This document shows, in pieces, positions 43,996-53,839 of a stretch of DNA of 64,000 bases (its first letter is position 1; every line of letters starts with the position of its first letter). Under the pieces are notes generated by a model. That model ran no database searches. It was not told where the DNA came from and was given only the letters and a program-made list of their open reading frames with translations. Origin of the DNA: Pseudalgibacter ostreae (GTDB lineage: Bacteria > Bacteroidota > Bacteroidia > Flavobacteriales > Flavobacteriaceae); the NCBI RefSeq assembly GCF_042427585.1, contig NZ_JBHMFC010000105.1, positions 1 through 64,000 on the forward strand. The letters are read 5' to 3'. The translations under genes and the position numbers were made by a program.

Positions 43996-46812
43996 CTAAA
44001 ATACATAGTTCAATTTTAAAGCAGTAGCCCTCGGCAACACCGGTACTACTACAAAACTAGCATCCGGATTATCTTGTATAAACTGTGCGTTAACGCCATT
44101 GGCATTAGCACCAAAATCATTAGCACCGAAAAAGTTTGCCAAACCTTCTGAATTAAACAAATTGCTAACCAATAAATTTACTGATAGTTGTTTGTTAAAA
44201 GCATATCCTGCCCCTAAATTAAAGATACTGTAAGCAGGCAATTGAAATCTATTTGCCACATTACCTTCCCTTTCTCCCATAAACTGCCATTTAAAAAATG
44301 CAGATACTTTGTTTTTTTGATATTCACTACTCAAGTGAAACATGATGTTAGGGTTGAAGGGTAATTGGTTCCCTGAAAAATCTTGAAGGCTATCATCGGT
44401 CTCATCTACACTACCTGCAGCATCGTAAACCGACCATGCACTGGCCTTAGCATCTTGAAGCACGCCATTAAAGCGAAATAAAAAGTTTTCGAAAGGAGCA
44501 TAAACACTCTCTAACTCTAAACCAATAGTCCTAGAGGTATTGGATTGATTGGGTGTGTAAAAAACACTGTTATCAGCTTCATCAAATTCAAAATTGGTCA
44601 CACTTATATTTTTAAGCTCACTCCAAAATGCAGTTGATGTAAAAGAAAAGTCTTTAAGATTATATTTCAAGCCCACTTCTAATTGATTTATGTTTTGAAT
44701 TTCCCCTTTTTTATTAATAGGCACATTTGAAAAATTATTAAAATAATAATTCAGCTCGGGCGCTTTATTGCCTTTAGAAAATCTTGTAAAAATAGCCGCT
44801 TCATCTTGAATCCTATAATTAATACCTGCAGAATAAGATACATAACTATAGTTGTAGTTAAAAAGGTCTTGCACTCCCGTAGATGCCAAAACACCATTAT
44901 CATAAGCCGTATCAGGATTACCATCTACACCTCCACTTTCGCTGTATGGTGCATACCGGTCTTTACTCCCTTTATGATTAATGGTTTCTATGCGCAGCCC
45001 AAAATCTAAGTGAAGTCTATCTGAGACCCTCCATCTATCATTTAAAAACGTTGCAAACTGACTCACTTTAGCATCTGCATTCACATAAAACAGACCACCA
45101 TAATTACTAACGCCATTTTTATCTGACAAGTACAAAATGGGCTCATTAGGGTTTTCAAGCGTTACTTCTAACATTTTAGGGTTAGGTTCGTAAGTTACAT
45201 AGCCAAAACTACCTTGTGTATATAATGACGTATCTGATAAGCCCAAGGATAGTCCCATATTAAAGTCATGATTTTCCCATTGTTTGCGTAGCGTAAGCTG
45301 ATTCATCCACTCGTTCGCTTTATTATCTTTAAACCACGTAGATGTGCCCATAATACCATCATTGGGCAACGTGCCGTTTCCAATGTACTGAATAGGATTT
45401 CCACCTAAAATACCGCTATTACTAAGCCTTGCCATTTCTAAACCCGATTTGGTATCACGAAAAACAACTTCTCCAATAGGAAAGTCTGCTCCACTAATAA
45501 AATAAGCCAAGGGATTGTTTAATGACACATAAGCATTGCTAATAGAAGTTTGCCAATTGGCATCCTTTGATGAAAACTTTGTGTTATTTCTGATAGACCA
45601 TCGATCGCCTAAATCGTGTAATATATCAAAACCAAAGGCTAAATCTTTAGCATGTACGCCTTTTGAAGGATCAAAACTAGTGGTTGCACCTTCTGCGATA
45701 TGTCTCCCATCTGGAATAGTAGCGCTAAAGGCGGGCATCATTAAAGATGTGGTGTTAAAGTCTTGTCCAAAAGCTGGCTTGGGATCGTTCCAATTCACTG
45801 CCGCCACACCGGTCCATCGATTCGTATAATCATCTAAAATCTTTCCGTAGAATTTCAAGTAGCCTCGGTGATGTTTTTTAGTAGCATTAAATTTAAATTG
45901 ACCGCCTTTACTAAATGTGAAATCGGTATTTCTTGCTCCCTCATCATAACGATAGTGGCCTCCCGCATTGTAAAACCAGTTACTCCCTAAAGGCCCACCA
46001 AGAGTAACATCTGCTCTATGCGACAGGTTCCCTTTACCTTGTATAGCACTTTGTAATTGAATCTCTCCATTGAATGTTTCGCTAACGCCTTTAGAGATAA
46101 AATTATAGATTCCTCCCGGTGCATTTAAAGCTGTGATAGAAGCACTACCACCACGAATGGCCTCTACTTTATTTGTAGTAAGATCCAAACGATGGAATAA
46201 ATCGGGAGAATAATAAGAATGCTGCACTAAACTTACCGGAAGTCCATCTTCTTGCAAAGAGACGTAATACCACCCCAAATCATCTTCTGCAGAAGCCGAT
46301 ATTCCACGAGTATACACTTTAGTAAACACTTCGCCAGCAGAGCCATCAGCAAACGTTCCTGGTATATTCTGTAATACATCAGCAGTCCCCCTAGGCACTA
46401 GTTGCTTTAAAGTTTCAGAATTCATGCTAGTAACCGCTGTATTGGACTCCAATAGAGTTCGCGGTTCAAAAGTACCTGTTACCACTACCGTTTGTAAATT
46501 CAGTAAATCCTCTTCCATTTGAAATAAAAGAGAGCTGTTCTCTACACCAACTTCAATAGGTTTTTGTAGGGATTTGAATCCAATATGTGAGATGTTCAAA
46601 ACATAATGTCCTAAGGCCACATCTTTAATGCTAAAAAATCCTTGAGCATTAGAGACTGTAAAGAAATCTGTGTTTTTAAATACAACATTTGCACCTTCTA
46701 TAGTATTTCCATGACTATCTGTTATAATACCTTCAACATTTGATTGACAAAATGCTGAATGAGCAACAATATTCAGTAGGCAAAACACTAGAGTTTTTTT
46801 TAAATTATTCAT
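43996..46812 (-). CDS. TonB-dependent outer-membrane receptor
   Basis: A 938-residue outer-membrane importer. Order: signal peptide (about 1-22, ending FCQ), a carboxypeptidase-regulatory-like beta-sandwich (about 25-105, VEGIITDSHGNTIEGANVVF), a plug domain (TVVVTGTFEPRTLLESNTAVTSM, about 108-230), and a 22-strand barrel ending RATALKLNYVF with terminal Phe. The barrel segment NYRIQDEAAIFTRFSKGNKAPELNYY is typical. No SusD-like partner follows, so it is more like a siderophore, cofactor or metal-complex receptor than a glycan SusC; the substrate is unknown. A (TA)9 tract lies 157 bp before the start. Confidence 0.92.
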   Translation of the reverse strand: MNNLKKTLVFCLLNIVAHSAFCQSNVEGIITDSHGNTIEGANVVFKNTDFFTVSNAQGFFSIKDVALGHYVLNISHIGFKSLQKPIEVGVENSSLLFQMEEDLLNLQTVVVTGTFEPRTLLESNTAVTSMNSETLKQLVPRGTADVLQNIPGTFADGSAGEVFTKVYTRGISASAEDDLGWYYVSLQEDGLPVSLVQHSYYSPDLFHRLDLTTNKVEAIRGGSASITALNAPGGIYNFISKGVSETFNGEIQLQSAIQGKGNLSHRADVTLGGPLGSNWFYNAGGHYRYDEGARNTDFTFSKGGQFKFNATKKHHRGYLKFYGKILDDYTNRWTGVAAVNWNDPKPAFGQDFNTTSLMMPAFSATIPDGRHIAEGATTSFDPSKGVHAKDLAFGFDILHDLGDRWSIRNNTKFSSKDANWQTSISNAYVSLNNPLAYFISGADFPIGEVVFRDTKSGLEMARLSNSGILGGNPIQYIGNGTLPNDGIMGTSTWFKDNKANEWMNQLTLRKQWENHDFNMGLSLGLSDTSLYTQGSFGYVTYEPNPKMLEVTLENPNEPILYLSDKNGVSNYGGLFYVNADAKVSQFATFLNDRWRVSDRLHLDFGLRIETINHKGSKDRYAPYSESGGVDGNPDTAYDNGVLASTGVQDLFNYNYSYVSYSAGINYRIQDEAAIFTRFSKGNKAPELNYYFNNFSNVPINKKGEIQNINQLEVGLKYNLKDFSFTSTAFWSELKNISVTNFEFDEADNSVFYTPNQSNTSRTIGLELESVYAPFENFLFRFNGVLQDAKASAWSVYDAAGSVDETDDSLQDFSGNQLPFNPNIMFHLSSEYQKNKVSAFFKWQFMGEREGNVANRFQLPAYSIFNLGAGYAFNKQLSVNLLVSNLFNSEGLANFFGANDFGANANGVNAQFIQDNPDASFVVVPVLPRATALKLNYVF

Positions 46813-46968
46813 AAATTCAGTTTATTAAGCAAGTCATTTAACTCTTATCTATTTATCATAAAAATAGGTTTACGACAAAGGTGTTTTAAGCATGCAAAAA
46901 TATAACATACAAACCTGTAACATGTGTAATTTTGTTCACTGAAAAATCTCAAACACTTTATTTTATAA

Positions 46969-46986
46969 TATATATATATATATATA
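46969..46986. repeat. (TA)9 dinucleotide tract upstream of the TonB receptor
   Basis: Nine uninterrupted TA repeats in the region between the TonB receptor start and the decayed plus-strand gene. It could vary in length by slippage. The rest of 46813-47054 shows no gene. Confidence 0.6.
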
Positions 46987-47054
46987 CATTTACTTTTTTC
47001 TAATTTTTAAACGAATGATCAGCATCTTACAAGCAGATATAATCGCCAAACACC

Positions 47055-47303
47055 ATGACTTCTAGATTAAGCATATCAAAATTTAAAAAACGTTCACCAA
47101 TCCATCATCTGGAGACTTATTATCGGCTATTCACTTTACGCTAGTCTGCATTTCTTATGTTTATCGATTGGCTACAAGCGGATTATAAGAACGAAATTTT
47201 TGGAGCAATGGTTTATGAGAAACCTTACTTAGAAGGGACTAGAGGGTTTATTGGACTCATTATGGCTCTGTTGTTTCAAATTAAAAAAAAGCCAAACAAA
47301 TAA
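47055..47303 (+). pseudogene. Frameshifted gene for a small two-helix membrane protein
   Basis: The plus strand carries an ATG frame of 83 codons broken by TAG at 47142. It starts MTSRLSISKFKK; the middle reads coherently only in another frame (NVHQSIIWRLIIGYSLYASL, a membrane helix); from about 47155 it returns to the first frame as FIDWLQADYKNEIFGAMVYE, then KPYLEGTRGFIGLIMALLFQ and a basic end. Two compensating shifts, the first at an A6 run near 47085-47090, would restore an ~80-residue two-helix protein. Either the gene has decayed or the sequence has paired errors. Family not recognised. Confidence 0.55.
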
Positions 47304-47315
47304 ATGCTTGGCTTT
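47283..47315 (-). terminator. Terminator after sppA
   Basis: AAAGCCAA (47288-47295) pairs with TTGGCTTT (47308-47315). On the minus strand the stem is followed by a run of eight or nine T, 25 bp after the sppA stop. It overlaps the end of the decayed plus-strand gene. Confidence 0.7.
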
Positions 47316-47339
47316 AAAATGGCATATGTTTTAATTATA

Positions 47340-49106
47340 CTATTTAATCTCTAAACTATAAGGCAATAATAACTGGACACCTTTTCGTTGCGACATGGTT
47401 TTTAATTCTTTTAAAACCTTATAATTTTCTTCACCCAATTCGTCTTTTAGAATAGATGCTTTAGATTTTATCAATCCAAATCTTTCCAACATTTTATCCA
47501 AATTTTTCTCAAAAACAGGAAGGTTTCGTGTTCTATAATCATTAATGCCGGCCGCTTCTGCCGCTCTTTCTAGCGCCAAGTCCAGTCCGCCGAGCTCATC
47601 TACCAAACCGTTTTCCAATGCATCCACGCCTGTCCAAACACGTCCTTCTGCAATGTTTTTCACATCATCTTGAGACATATTTCGTCCTACGGCCACACGG
47701 TTTGTAAACAGTTCATAAATATCAACAATACTTTCTTTTATAAAATCGTGTTGCGATTCATTTAAAGGCTCAAAAACACTATAAGTAACAGCATTTTTAT
47801 TGGTTACCACTTGTTCTGCATTAATGCCCCATTTATCGGCCAGACCCTTTGCGTTAGGCAACATCCCAAAAACCCCTATACTTCCTGTAATGGTAGTAGG
47901 CTCTGCAATAATTCTATCGGCATTACACGCAATATAATAACCTCCAGAGGCGGCTAAATCGCCCATAGAAACTATTACGGGCTTTAAGGTTTTCGTCAAT
48001 TCTATTTCCCGCCAGATAAGTTCGCTAGCCAAAGCGCTACCACCTGGAGAATTTATCCGTAAGACTATAGCTTTTATTTTATCATCTTCACGTGCTTTTT
48101 TAAAAGATTCCCGCATAGTACCCTGTCCTATAACATTAACATCACCATCGCCATAGACAATTTCACCTTCGGCAAAAATTACTGCTATTTCATTTTGACT
48201 GGTTGATTTCGCTTTAAACTTATTGGCGGTGTGTGATGCGTAATCTCTAATGGTGATGGTTTCTAATACTTTGTCCTTTGCTGTACCAGTTGCAGCTTTT
48301 AAACCAGAAATATACTCGTCGTAATATGCTATCTTATCAATAAGTTTTGAAGATTGGGCCAAAGTAGCATTTCGAGATAATAAGTTATCGGCAATACTAT
48401 CCAACTGTTTTATAGATACATTACGGCTATCGGAAATTTCACTTTTAATTTCTGTCCAAATATTATTTAACAAACCTGAAATTTGCTCTCTGTTCTCGTC
48501 GCTCATTTCATTGGCCAAATAAGGTTCTACAGCACTTTTGTACCTTCCAAAACGAACCACTTCCATTTTTAATCCCGTATTTTCTTGAAAATCCTTAAAG
48601 TACAATTGTTCAGAATGCAAGCCTTTAAACTCGAGCATTCCTGCAGGATTAATAAACACCGTATCTGCAACAGAACTTAAATAATAATCTTTTTGAGTAT
48701 AAATATCGGCGTATGCCACAATAAATTTTCCAGAGTTTTTAAAATCTAATAAAGCATCTCGTAATGCTTTCGTTTGAGAAATTCCAGCTATTATAAAATT
48801 ATTATCTATCGAAATACCTTTAATATTATCATCGGTTTCGGCATATTTTATGGCGTGAATAATATCAAAAAGCCCATTTTTATCTTCGTAATTTAAAAAA
48901 GGATATTCTTTAAACTCAACCTTTCCTGCGTAATCTTTAATAGGAAAATCTAATTTTAAATCTAGAACGGAATCTGATTTTACGGTAATCAACTCATCTG
49001 CGGAAGCACTAAAGATTAAACCTATAATAAATAAAAAAACAACACAGATGCCTAGAAACACAAAAAGACCAGTAACTGTTGATAATACACGTTTAAGAAA
49101 ATTCAT
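47340..49106 (-). CDS. sppA: Signal peptide peptidase SppA (67K type)
   Basis: A 588-residue inner-membrane serine protease that degrades cleaved signal peptides. It has an N-terminal transmembrane anchor (about 8-34) and two tandem S49 domains. The Ser-Lys dyad is present: Lys190 in FGRYKSAVEPY and Ser387 in GDLAASGGYY. The following TTITGSIGVFG is also conserved. It ends the menaquinone operon, 42 bp downstream of menE. Confidence 0.94.
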   Translation of the reverse strand: MNFLKRVLSTVTGLFVFLGICVVFLFIIGLIFSASADELITVKSDSVLDLKLDFPIKDYAGKVEFKEYPFLNYEDKNGLFDIIHAIKYAETDDNIKGISIDNNFIIAGISQTKALRDALLDFKNSGKFIVAYADIYTQKDYYLSSVADTVFINPAGMLEFKGLHSEQLYFKDFQENTGLKMEVVRFGRYKSAVEPYLANEMSDENREQISGLLNNIWTEIKSEISDSRNVSIKQLDSIADNLLSRNATLAQSSKLIDKIAYYDEYISGLKAATGTAKDKVLETITIRDYASHTANKFKAKSTSQNEIAVIFAEGEIVYGDGDVNVIGQGTMRESFKKAREDDKIKAIVLRINSPGGSALASELIWREIELTKTLKPVIVSMGDLAASGGYYIACNADRIIAEPTTITGSIGVFGMLPNAKGLADKWGINAEQVVTNKNAVTYSVFEPLNESQHDFIKESIVDIYELFTNRVAVGRNMSQDDVKNIAEGRVWTGVDALENGLVDELGGLDLALERAAEAAGINDYRTRNLPVFEKNLDKMLERFGLIKSKASILKDELGEENYKVLKELKTMSQRKGVQLLLPYSLEIK

Positions 49107-49148
49107 AAATTTAAGGTTATATTAAAATTAAGGCACTATAGTTATAAA

Positions 49149-50225
49149 CTAAAGACCTAGTGCTAGTAATGTTCTTCTACGGTTTACTTTTCCTGATGCT
49201 GTTTCAACAAACTCAGGAATCGCAATAATTTCTTTAGGTTTTTCGTATTTTCCTAAATCCTCAAAAACAGCTTGGTCTAATTGATTTGATTTACCTTCCA
49301 AAATTAAAATAGCTTTTTGCCCTAAGGTATCATCTGGTTTTGATGCCATAAAAAACCGTTGGTGTATTTTATTTTGAAGCTTAACCTCTATCTGTTCTGG
49401 AAACAGTTTGATCCCTCCAGAATTAATAACATTATCGTAACGGCCCAACCATTCAAATTCTGTTTTAGAATGTATTTTGACAATATCGTTTGTTATTACT
49501 TTTTTTTCAGAAAGCTGCGGTGCATTAATAACCAGACATCCTCTATCATCCTGAGAAATAGCAATATCGGGCAATGTTTTAAAATAACTGGTAGCAATGC
49601 TTTCAGAATCTTTAAAATTATTGAGTTTACGTAATGCAATGTGAGATACTGTTTCTGTCATTCCATACGTTTCATACACCACAGGTTTCTTATCTTTAAT
49701 GGCGTCTATGATGGTGCTTGAAACTTGTCCGCCGCCCACAATAGCTGTTTTAATATTTAATAAATACTTGGCGAAATTTTTAAGTTGCATGGGGGTGAAA
49801 GCACAAAACGTATAGTCTTTTTCATAATCTATAGATGGTAAAGCCGCGGGTTCCGTCATATCTAACTCCAAGCCCAAAATAATAGCCCTAACCATCATCA
49901 TCTTACCTGCAATAAAGTTTGATGGCAAACAATGTAAAACCTTATCTCCAGGTTTCAAATTAAAAAAATCGCCGGTAGCAATCGCAGAATTTACCATGGC
50001 CTCTTTTTTAATTTTAATTTTTTTTGGTTTTCCTGTAGAACCTGATGTATTTACAATAACATAATCTTTATCATCTAACCACTGGAGCAGAAACTGACCT
50101 AATTTCTGTTGATAAGGCATGCCTTCTTTTACATAGCTATACGCTATTTCCATTAAGTCGTCAAATTTATAATTAAATCCGTCTAACTTAAATCTTACGT
50201 GTACATTCGTATAATTTGGTATCAT
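49149..50225 (-). CDS. menE: o-Succinylbenzoate-CoA ligase
   Basis: A 358-residue AMP-forming ligase, shorter than the E. coli enzyme but normal for Bacteroidota. Phosphate loop NTSGSTGKPKKIKI (about 58-71), YETYGMTETVSH (about 191-202), GRYDNVINSGGIKLFPEQIE (about 266-285) and the C-terminal lysine in TASGKVNRR. It activates o-succinylbenzoate for ring closure by MenB in menaquinone synthesis. It starts 3 bp after the CPBP gene and is part of the men operon. Confidence 0.9.
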   Translation of the reverse strand: MIPNYTNVHVRFKLDGFNYKFDDLMEIAYSYVKEGMPYQQKLGQFLLQWLDDKDYVIVNTSGSTGKPKKIKIKKEAMVNSAIATGDFFNLKPGDKVLHCLPSNFIAGKMMMVRAIILGLELDMTEPAALPSIDYEKDYTFCAFTPMQLKNFAKYLLNIKTAIVGGGQVSSTIIDAIKDKKPVVYETYGMTETVSHIALRKLNNFKDSESIATSYFKTLPDIAISQDDRGCLVINAPQLSEKKVITNDIVKIHSKTEFEWLGRYDNVINSGGIKLFPEQIEVKLQNKIHQRFFMASKPDDTLGQKAILILEGKSNQLDQAVFEDLGKYEKPKEIIAIPEFVETASGKVNRRRTLLALGL

Positions 50226-50228
50226 ATT

Positions 50229-51182
50229 TTATTCTATAATGTTATCATTTTCTTTTATAAGCTCCGTAGCCTTTCCCGTCAATTTATACTTCCAATGGGT
50301 CCATTTGTATTTCTTAGACAAAACTAATAAGAGAATTGGGAATACCACGAAAACAGGTATAAATATTTCTATAAGTCCCATTTCCGATGGGTCTGATAAA
50401 TCTTTTAAAATGGAGTGTGTTTGAAATGCTGTCCAATCTGCTGTAACTAAAAGTGCCGCAAATAAGTTATTGGCAGCATGAAAGCCCAAAGCCAGCTCCA
50501 AACCTTCATCCATTAGCGTTAATATCCCTAAAAAGAAGCCTGTACCAATATAATAGACCATAATAACATACCCCAGTTTTTCTACTTCTGGATTTGCAAG
50601 GTGCATTAAGCCAAAACACACCGATGTGATGACCAATGGCAGCCATTTGTTTTTTGCCATAACGCCAATGCCCTGCATTAAATAACCCCTAAAAAGATAC
50701 TCTTCAAAACTCGTTTGTAAGGGTACTAATAAAATCGCAATCAAACAAAGTATTAAAAATGGTCCTAATTGGAAGTTCAGTTCAAAATCTTGTGGATTAA
50801 AATAATAATCTATTAACACAAAGCTACTTGACACGATTCCCCAAAGGAAAAAGATAAACCAAAAGCGTTTCCAATCTATTTTTTTTCGGGCAGTTGTTAA
50901 ACTAATAAAGGATTGCTTATGCCATAATTTAACAGTAAAAATAACTCCCACCAAACCAATAGCAAAAGACAAAAGCATTAAAAACAAAAACATATTGTTT
51001 CCTAAAACAGATATCATTTGAGGAATATCGGTTAAAACAGTCCCCGTTTCCATGGCTTCCAGAGCTATAGCGATACCTAATGGCACCATGCCTATACTTT
51101 GCCAAACGATAACTATTATAAAAAATCCAATTAAATACCGCCACCACTCATGCAACGATTTAAATGCCTGCGCTATATACAT
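50229..51182 (-). CDS. CPBP-family intramembrane metalloprotease (Abi/CAAX type)
   Basis: A 317-residue membrane protein with about eight helices. The active-site motif EEYLFR (Glu160, Glu161, Arg165) is followed by FGLMHLANPE and FHAANN, which supply the histidines of the second and third CPBP motifs. All catalytic elements appear intact. It sits between menC and menE with 3-bp gaps on both sides, so it is co-translated with menaquinone enzymes. The function there is unknown; it may process or stabilise a membrane protein, or be only a passenger. Confidence 0.88.
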   Translation of the reverse strand: MYIAQAFKSLHEWWRYLIGFFIIVIVWQSIGMVPLGIAIALEAMETGTVLTDIPQMISVLGNNMFLFLMLLSFAIGLVGVIFTVKLWHKQSFISLTTARKKIDWKRFWFIFFLWGIVSSSFVLIDYYFNPQDFELNFQLGPFLILCLIAILLVPLQTSFEEYLFRGYLMQGIGVMAKNKWLPLVITSVCFGLMHLANPEVEKLGYVIMVYYIGTGFFLGILTLMDEGLELALGFHAANNLFAALLVTADWTAFQTHSILKDLSDPSEMGLIEIFIPVFVVFPILLLVLSKKYKWTHWKYKLTGKATELIKENDNIIE

Positions 51183-51185
51183 ATA

Positions 51186-52223
51186 TTATAAAGTTATGTG
51201 CCAATCTGTTTTATTGTTATACATTAATGCGCCATGTTTTACATGCAAAGGTGAATCAAAATTATTGCTAAACAAACTACCTGTCCCCAAACCTTGTGGC
51301 AAATCGCTGTTTTTTTGAAACGTATATTGAGCAATAGCACTTAAGCCCACATTGCTTTCTAAGGCACTGGTAATCCACCATCCTATATTTTGCTGTTCGG
51401 CTGCTTGTATCCAATCATCACTACCCTTAAAACCGCCTACCAAGCTCGGTTTTAAAATGATGTATTGTGGATGTATGGTGTTTAGCAAACTTTGTTTATC
51501 CAAATTAGAAAAAACGCCAATTAACTCTTCATCTAAAGCGATGGGTAGTGGTGTTTTTTCACATAAAAGGGCCATGTCTTCAAGTTGTCCTTGTTTAATG
51601 GGCTGTTCAATGGAGTGTAAATCAAAATCAGATAAGCGTTTCAATTTTTCTAATGCTTCATAAGGTGAAAATGCACCATTAGCATCTACACGCAATTCTA
51701 TATCTTTAGAAGTAAACTGTTTTCTAATGGATTTCAAAAGATTTATTTCGGTTTGAAAATCGATGGCTCCTATCTTCATTTTAATACATTTGAAGCCCGC
51801 ATTTATTTTCTCTTCAATTTGCTGTTTCATGAAGCTTTCACTGCCCATCCAGATTAATCCATTAATGGGAATAGAAGCTTCCCCTTTTGTAAATGCAGAT
51901 GGAAACAACTCGAATTTATATTGACTTTCAAGAGATTTAAAAGCCATATGTAGCCCCATTTGGATGCTAGGAAACTCAGTTAAAGCATCTAATAGATAGG
52001 CCAATCCTTTATGGATATTTTCACAAGTCCATTTTATTTTACTTTCATAATCTGGCCTGTCATCTATAGATAATCCTCTAAACAAACCACACTCTCCAAC
52101 ACCTTGCTTTTCTTCGGAATTTAAAATAAAAAACCACGTTTCCTTAGTTTTCAAAATACCCCGTGAAGTACCACTGGCTTGCTTAAAATTTAAAATATAC
52201 TTGTTGTAAGAGGCTGATATCAT
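51186..52223 (-). CDS. menC: o-Succinylbenzoate synthase
   Basis: A 345-residue enolase-superfamily enzyme that dehydrates SHCHC to o-succinylbenzoate. The acid-base lysines are in CIKMKIG (KxK, about 155-161). The metal ligands are in RVDANGAF (about 187-194), SIEQP (about 214-218) and DEEL (about 240-243), and the second lysine is in ILKPSLVGG (about 264-272). It is located in the men operon: the upstream UPF0173 gene abuts it directly (start at 52223, stop at 52224). Confidence 0.91.
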   Translation of the reverse strand: MISASYNKYILNFKQASGTSRGILKTKETWFFILNSEEKQGVGECGLFRGLSIDDRPDYESKIKWTCENIHKGLAYLLDALTEFPSIQMGLHMAFKSLESQYKFELFPSAFTKGEASIPINGLIWMGSESFMKQQIEEKINAGFKCIKMKIGAIDFQTEINLLKSIRKQFTSKDIELRVDANGAFSPYEALEKLKRLSDFDLHSIEQPIKQGQLEDMALLCEKTPLPIALDEELIGVFSNLDKQSLLNTIHPQYIILKPSLVGGFKGSDDWIQAAEQQNIGWWITSALESNVGLSAIAQYTFQKNSDLPQGLGTGSLFSNNFDSPLHVKHGALMYNNKTDWHITL

Positions 52224-52901
52224 TTATAATTCAATAAAGTCACCAATACCCAACAACATCAAATCTTTTTCTTTTTCGAAAAATTTTCGCTTAGCCTCTT
52301 CATGGTCAATTTCTATATATCCAAACGTATCGTAATGGCAGCCTAAAATCTTATCGCATTCTATAAAATCACTTGCAAGAATAGCATCATGGATTCCCAT
52401 AGTAAAATTATCGCCTATAGGTAAAATAGCTAAATCTAATTTAGTTTGTAAAGGGATAAGTTTCATGTCATAACTAAGTGCTGTATCTCCTGCGATATAA
52501 ATATTCTTATGTTCCCCCTCGATAACAAAACCACCTGGTTGCCCTCCGTAGCTTCCGTCTGGGAATGAGGATGAATGGATTGCATTAACATATTTAAGGG
52601 TTCCAAACTCAAAATCCCAAGAACCACCATGATTCATAGGATGACCTTCTATACCTAATTTCTCAAAATATCCTACTATTTCAAAATTAGATATAACAAT
52701 GGCTCCAGTACGTTTTGCAATAGCTTCAACATCTAAGATATGATCTTGATGGGCATGTGTGACCAGAATATAGTCGGCTTTAAGAACTTCAATATTTATA
52801 TGCGATGCTTTAGGGTTTTCAGAAATATAAGGGTCTACCAAAATGTGGATATCATTTACTTCTATCCCTAAACTGGCATGACCGTAAAATGTGATTTTCA
52901 T
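52224..52901 (-). CDS. UPF0173 metal-dependent hydrolase (metallo-beta-lactamase fold)
   Basis: A 225-residue protein. The metal motif VTHAHQDHILD (HxHxDH, about 49-59), further ligands near NHGGS and the Asp in IAGDTALSYD (about 135-144) match the metallo-beta-lactamase fold and the YtkL/UPF0173 group. The substrate is unknown. It is located between menA and menC, with no gap to menC, suggesting co-translation with the menaquinone pathway. Confidence 0.87.
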   Translation of the reverse strand: MKITFYGHASLGIEVNDIHILVDPYISENPKASHINIEVLKADYILVTHAHQDHILDVEAIAKRTGAIVISNFEIVGYFEKLGIEGHPMNHGGSWDFEFGTLKYVNAIHSSSFPDGSYGGQPGGFVIEGEHKNIYIAGDTALSYDMKLIPLQTKLDLAILPIGDNFTMGIHDAILASDFIECDKILGCHYDTFGYIEIDHEEAKRKFFEKEKDLMLLGIGDFIEL

Positions 52902-52936
52902 AATTATGATTTAGATAAGAAAAATACGAAAAATTA

Positions 52937-53839
52937 TTAAAATAGCTGCCCAATTCCCATTAGAATAGCTAGAAAAAAGGTAGTTAGCGCTAGTTTTTTT
53001 AGCTCAGGATCTAGACTTTTGGGATTATGGTTATTGTATACTTTTTTAAGGTGAAAAAACAAAGGCACATAAGTTACCATGAACATCAAATTAAAAGGAG
53101 AGGTATAATAAACCACCCCGAACAAGAAAGATAAAATTAAGGCAAAAACAACCAATATAAAATGATAAATTTTAACGTTTTGTTCCCCTAATTTTACTGC
53201 CAATGTTATTTTATTTGATTTCTTATCTGAAATTCGGTCACGCATATTGTTTAGGTTTAACACTGCCGTACTTAGAAGTCCTATGATACAACCCGGTATA
53301 ACCACTATAAAGTCGATTTTTTTCGCATATAACACATAGCAGCCCGCAACACTTACCAACCCAAAAAAAACAAACACAAATATATCGCCTAAGCCTCGAT
53401 AACCATATGCCCTACTTCCAACAGTATATTGAATAGAAGCAACAACACTAAGAATCCCTAAAGCGAGAAAAACAGACGTTAGTATAATATAATCGGTTCC
53501 AAAGGCATAAAATATAAGTCCAAACGAAAGCCCTATAGCCACTACAATGTTTATTTTAATGGCTTTACGCATGCTTTCCGGACTTATTTTTCCACTTTGA
53601 ATAGCACGTTGCGGACCAATTCTATCTAAATTATCCGTACCTTTAATACCATCACCATAATCGTTGGCCAAGTTTGAAAGTATTTGTAAACTTAAAGTAG
53701 TGAGCATGGCCAAAATGAAGATCCCCCAATTAAAGAAACCCTTATGTTGAGCTAAAAAAGAAGCCAATATAATTCCTGAAACAGAAAGCGGTAAAGTTCT
53801 TAAGCGCATTGAAGATATCCACATCGAGATATTATTCAT
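52937..53839 (-). CDS. menA: 1,4-Dihydroxy-2-naphthoate polyprenyltransferase
   Basis: An integral membrane enzyme of the UbiA family that attaches the isoprenoid tail to DHNA. The first Asp-rich motif NLANDYGDGIKG and the second NNMRDRISDKKSNK are visible, with about eight or nine helices. The frame opens four codons earlier (53851), overlapping menB by 13 bp; MNNISMWISSMRLRTLPLS (53839) overlaps the menB stop by only one base (TAATG) and is preferred, though both are possible. Second gene of the men operon. Confidence 0.92.
   Translation of the reverse strand: MNNISMWISSMRLRTLPLSVSGIILASFLAQHKGFFNWGIFILAMLTTLSLQILSNLANDYGDGIKGTDNLDRIGPQRAIQSGKISPESMRKAIKINIVVAIGLSFGLIFYAFGTDYIILTSVFLALGILSVVASIQYTVGSRAYGYRGLGDIFVFVFFGLVSVAGCYVLYAKKIDFIVVIPGCIIGLLSTAVLNLNNMRDRISDKKSNKITLAVKLGEQNVKIYHFILVVFALILSFLFGVVYYTSPFNLMFMVTYVPLFFHLKKVYNNHNPKSLDPELKKLALTTFFLAILMGIGQLF

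Noticed and set aside
46813..46968. Searched for a cobalamin riboswitch before the TonB receptor
   Set aside because: No B12-box-like sequence was found, so the receptor cannot be assigned to cobalamin on that basis.
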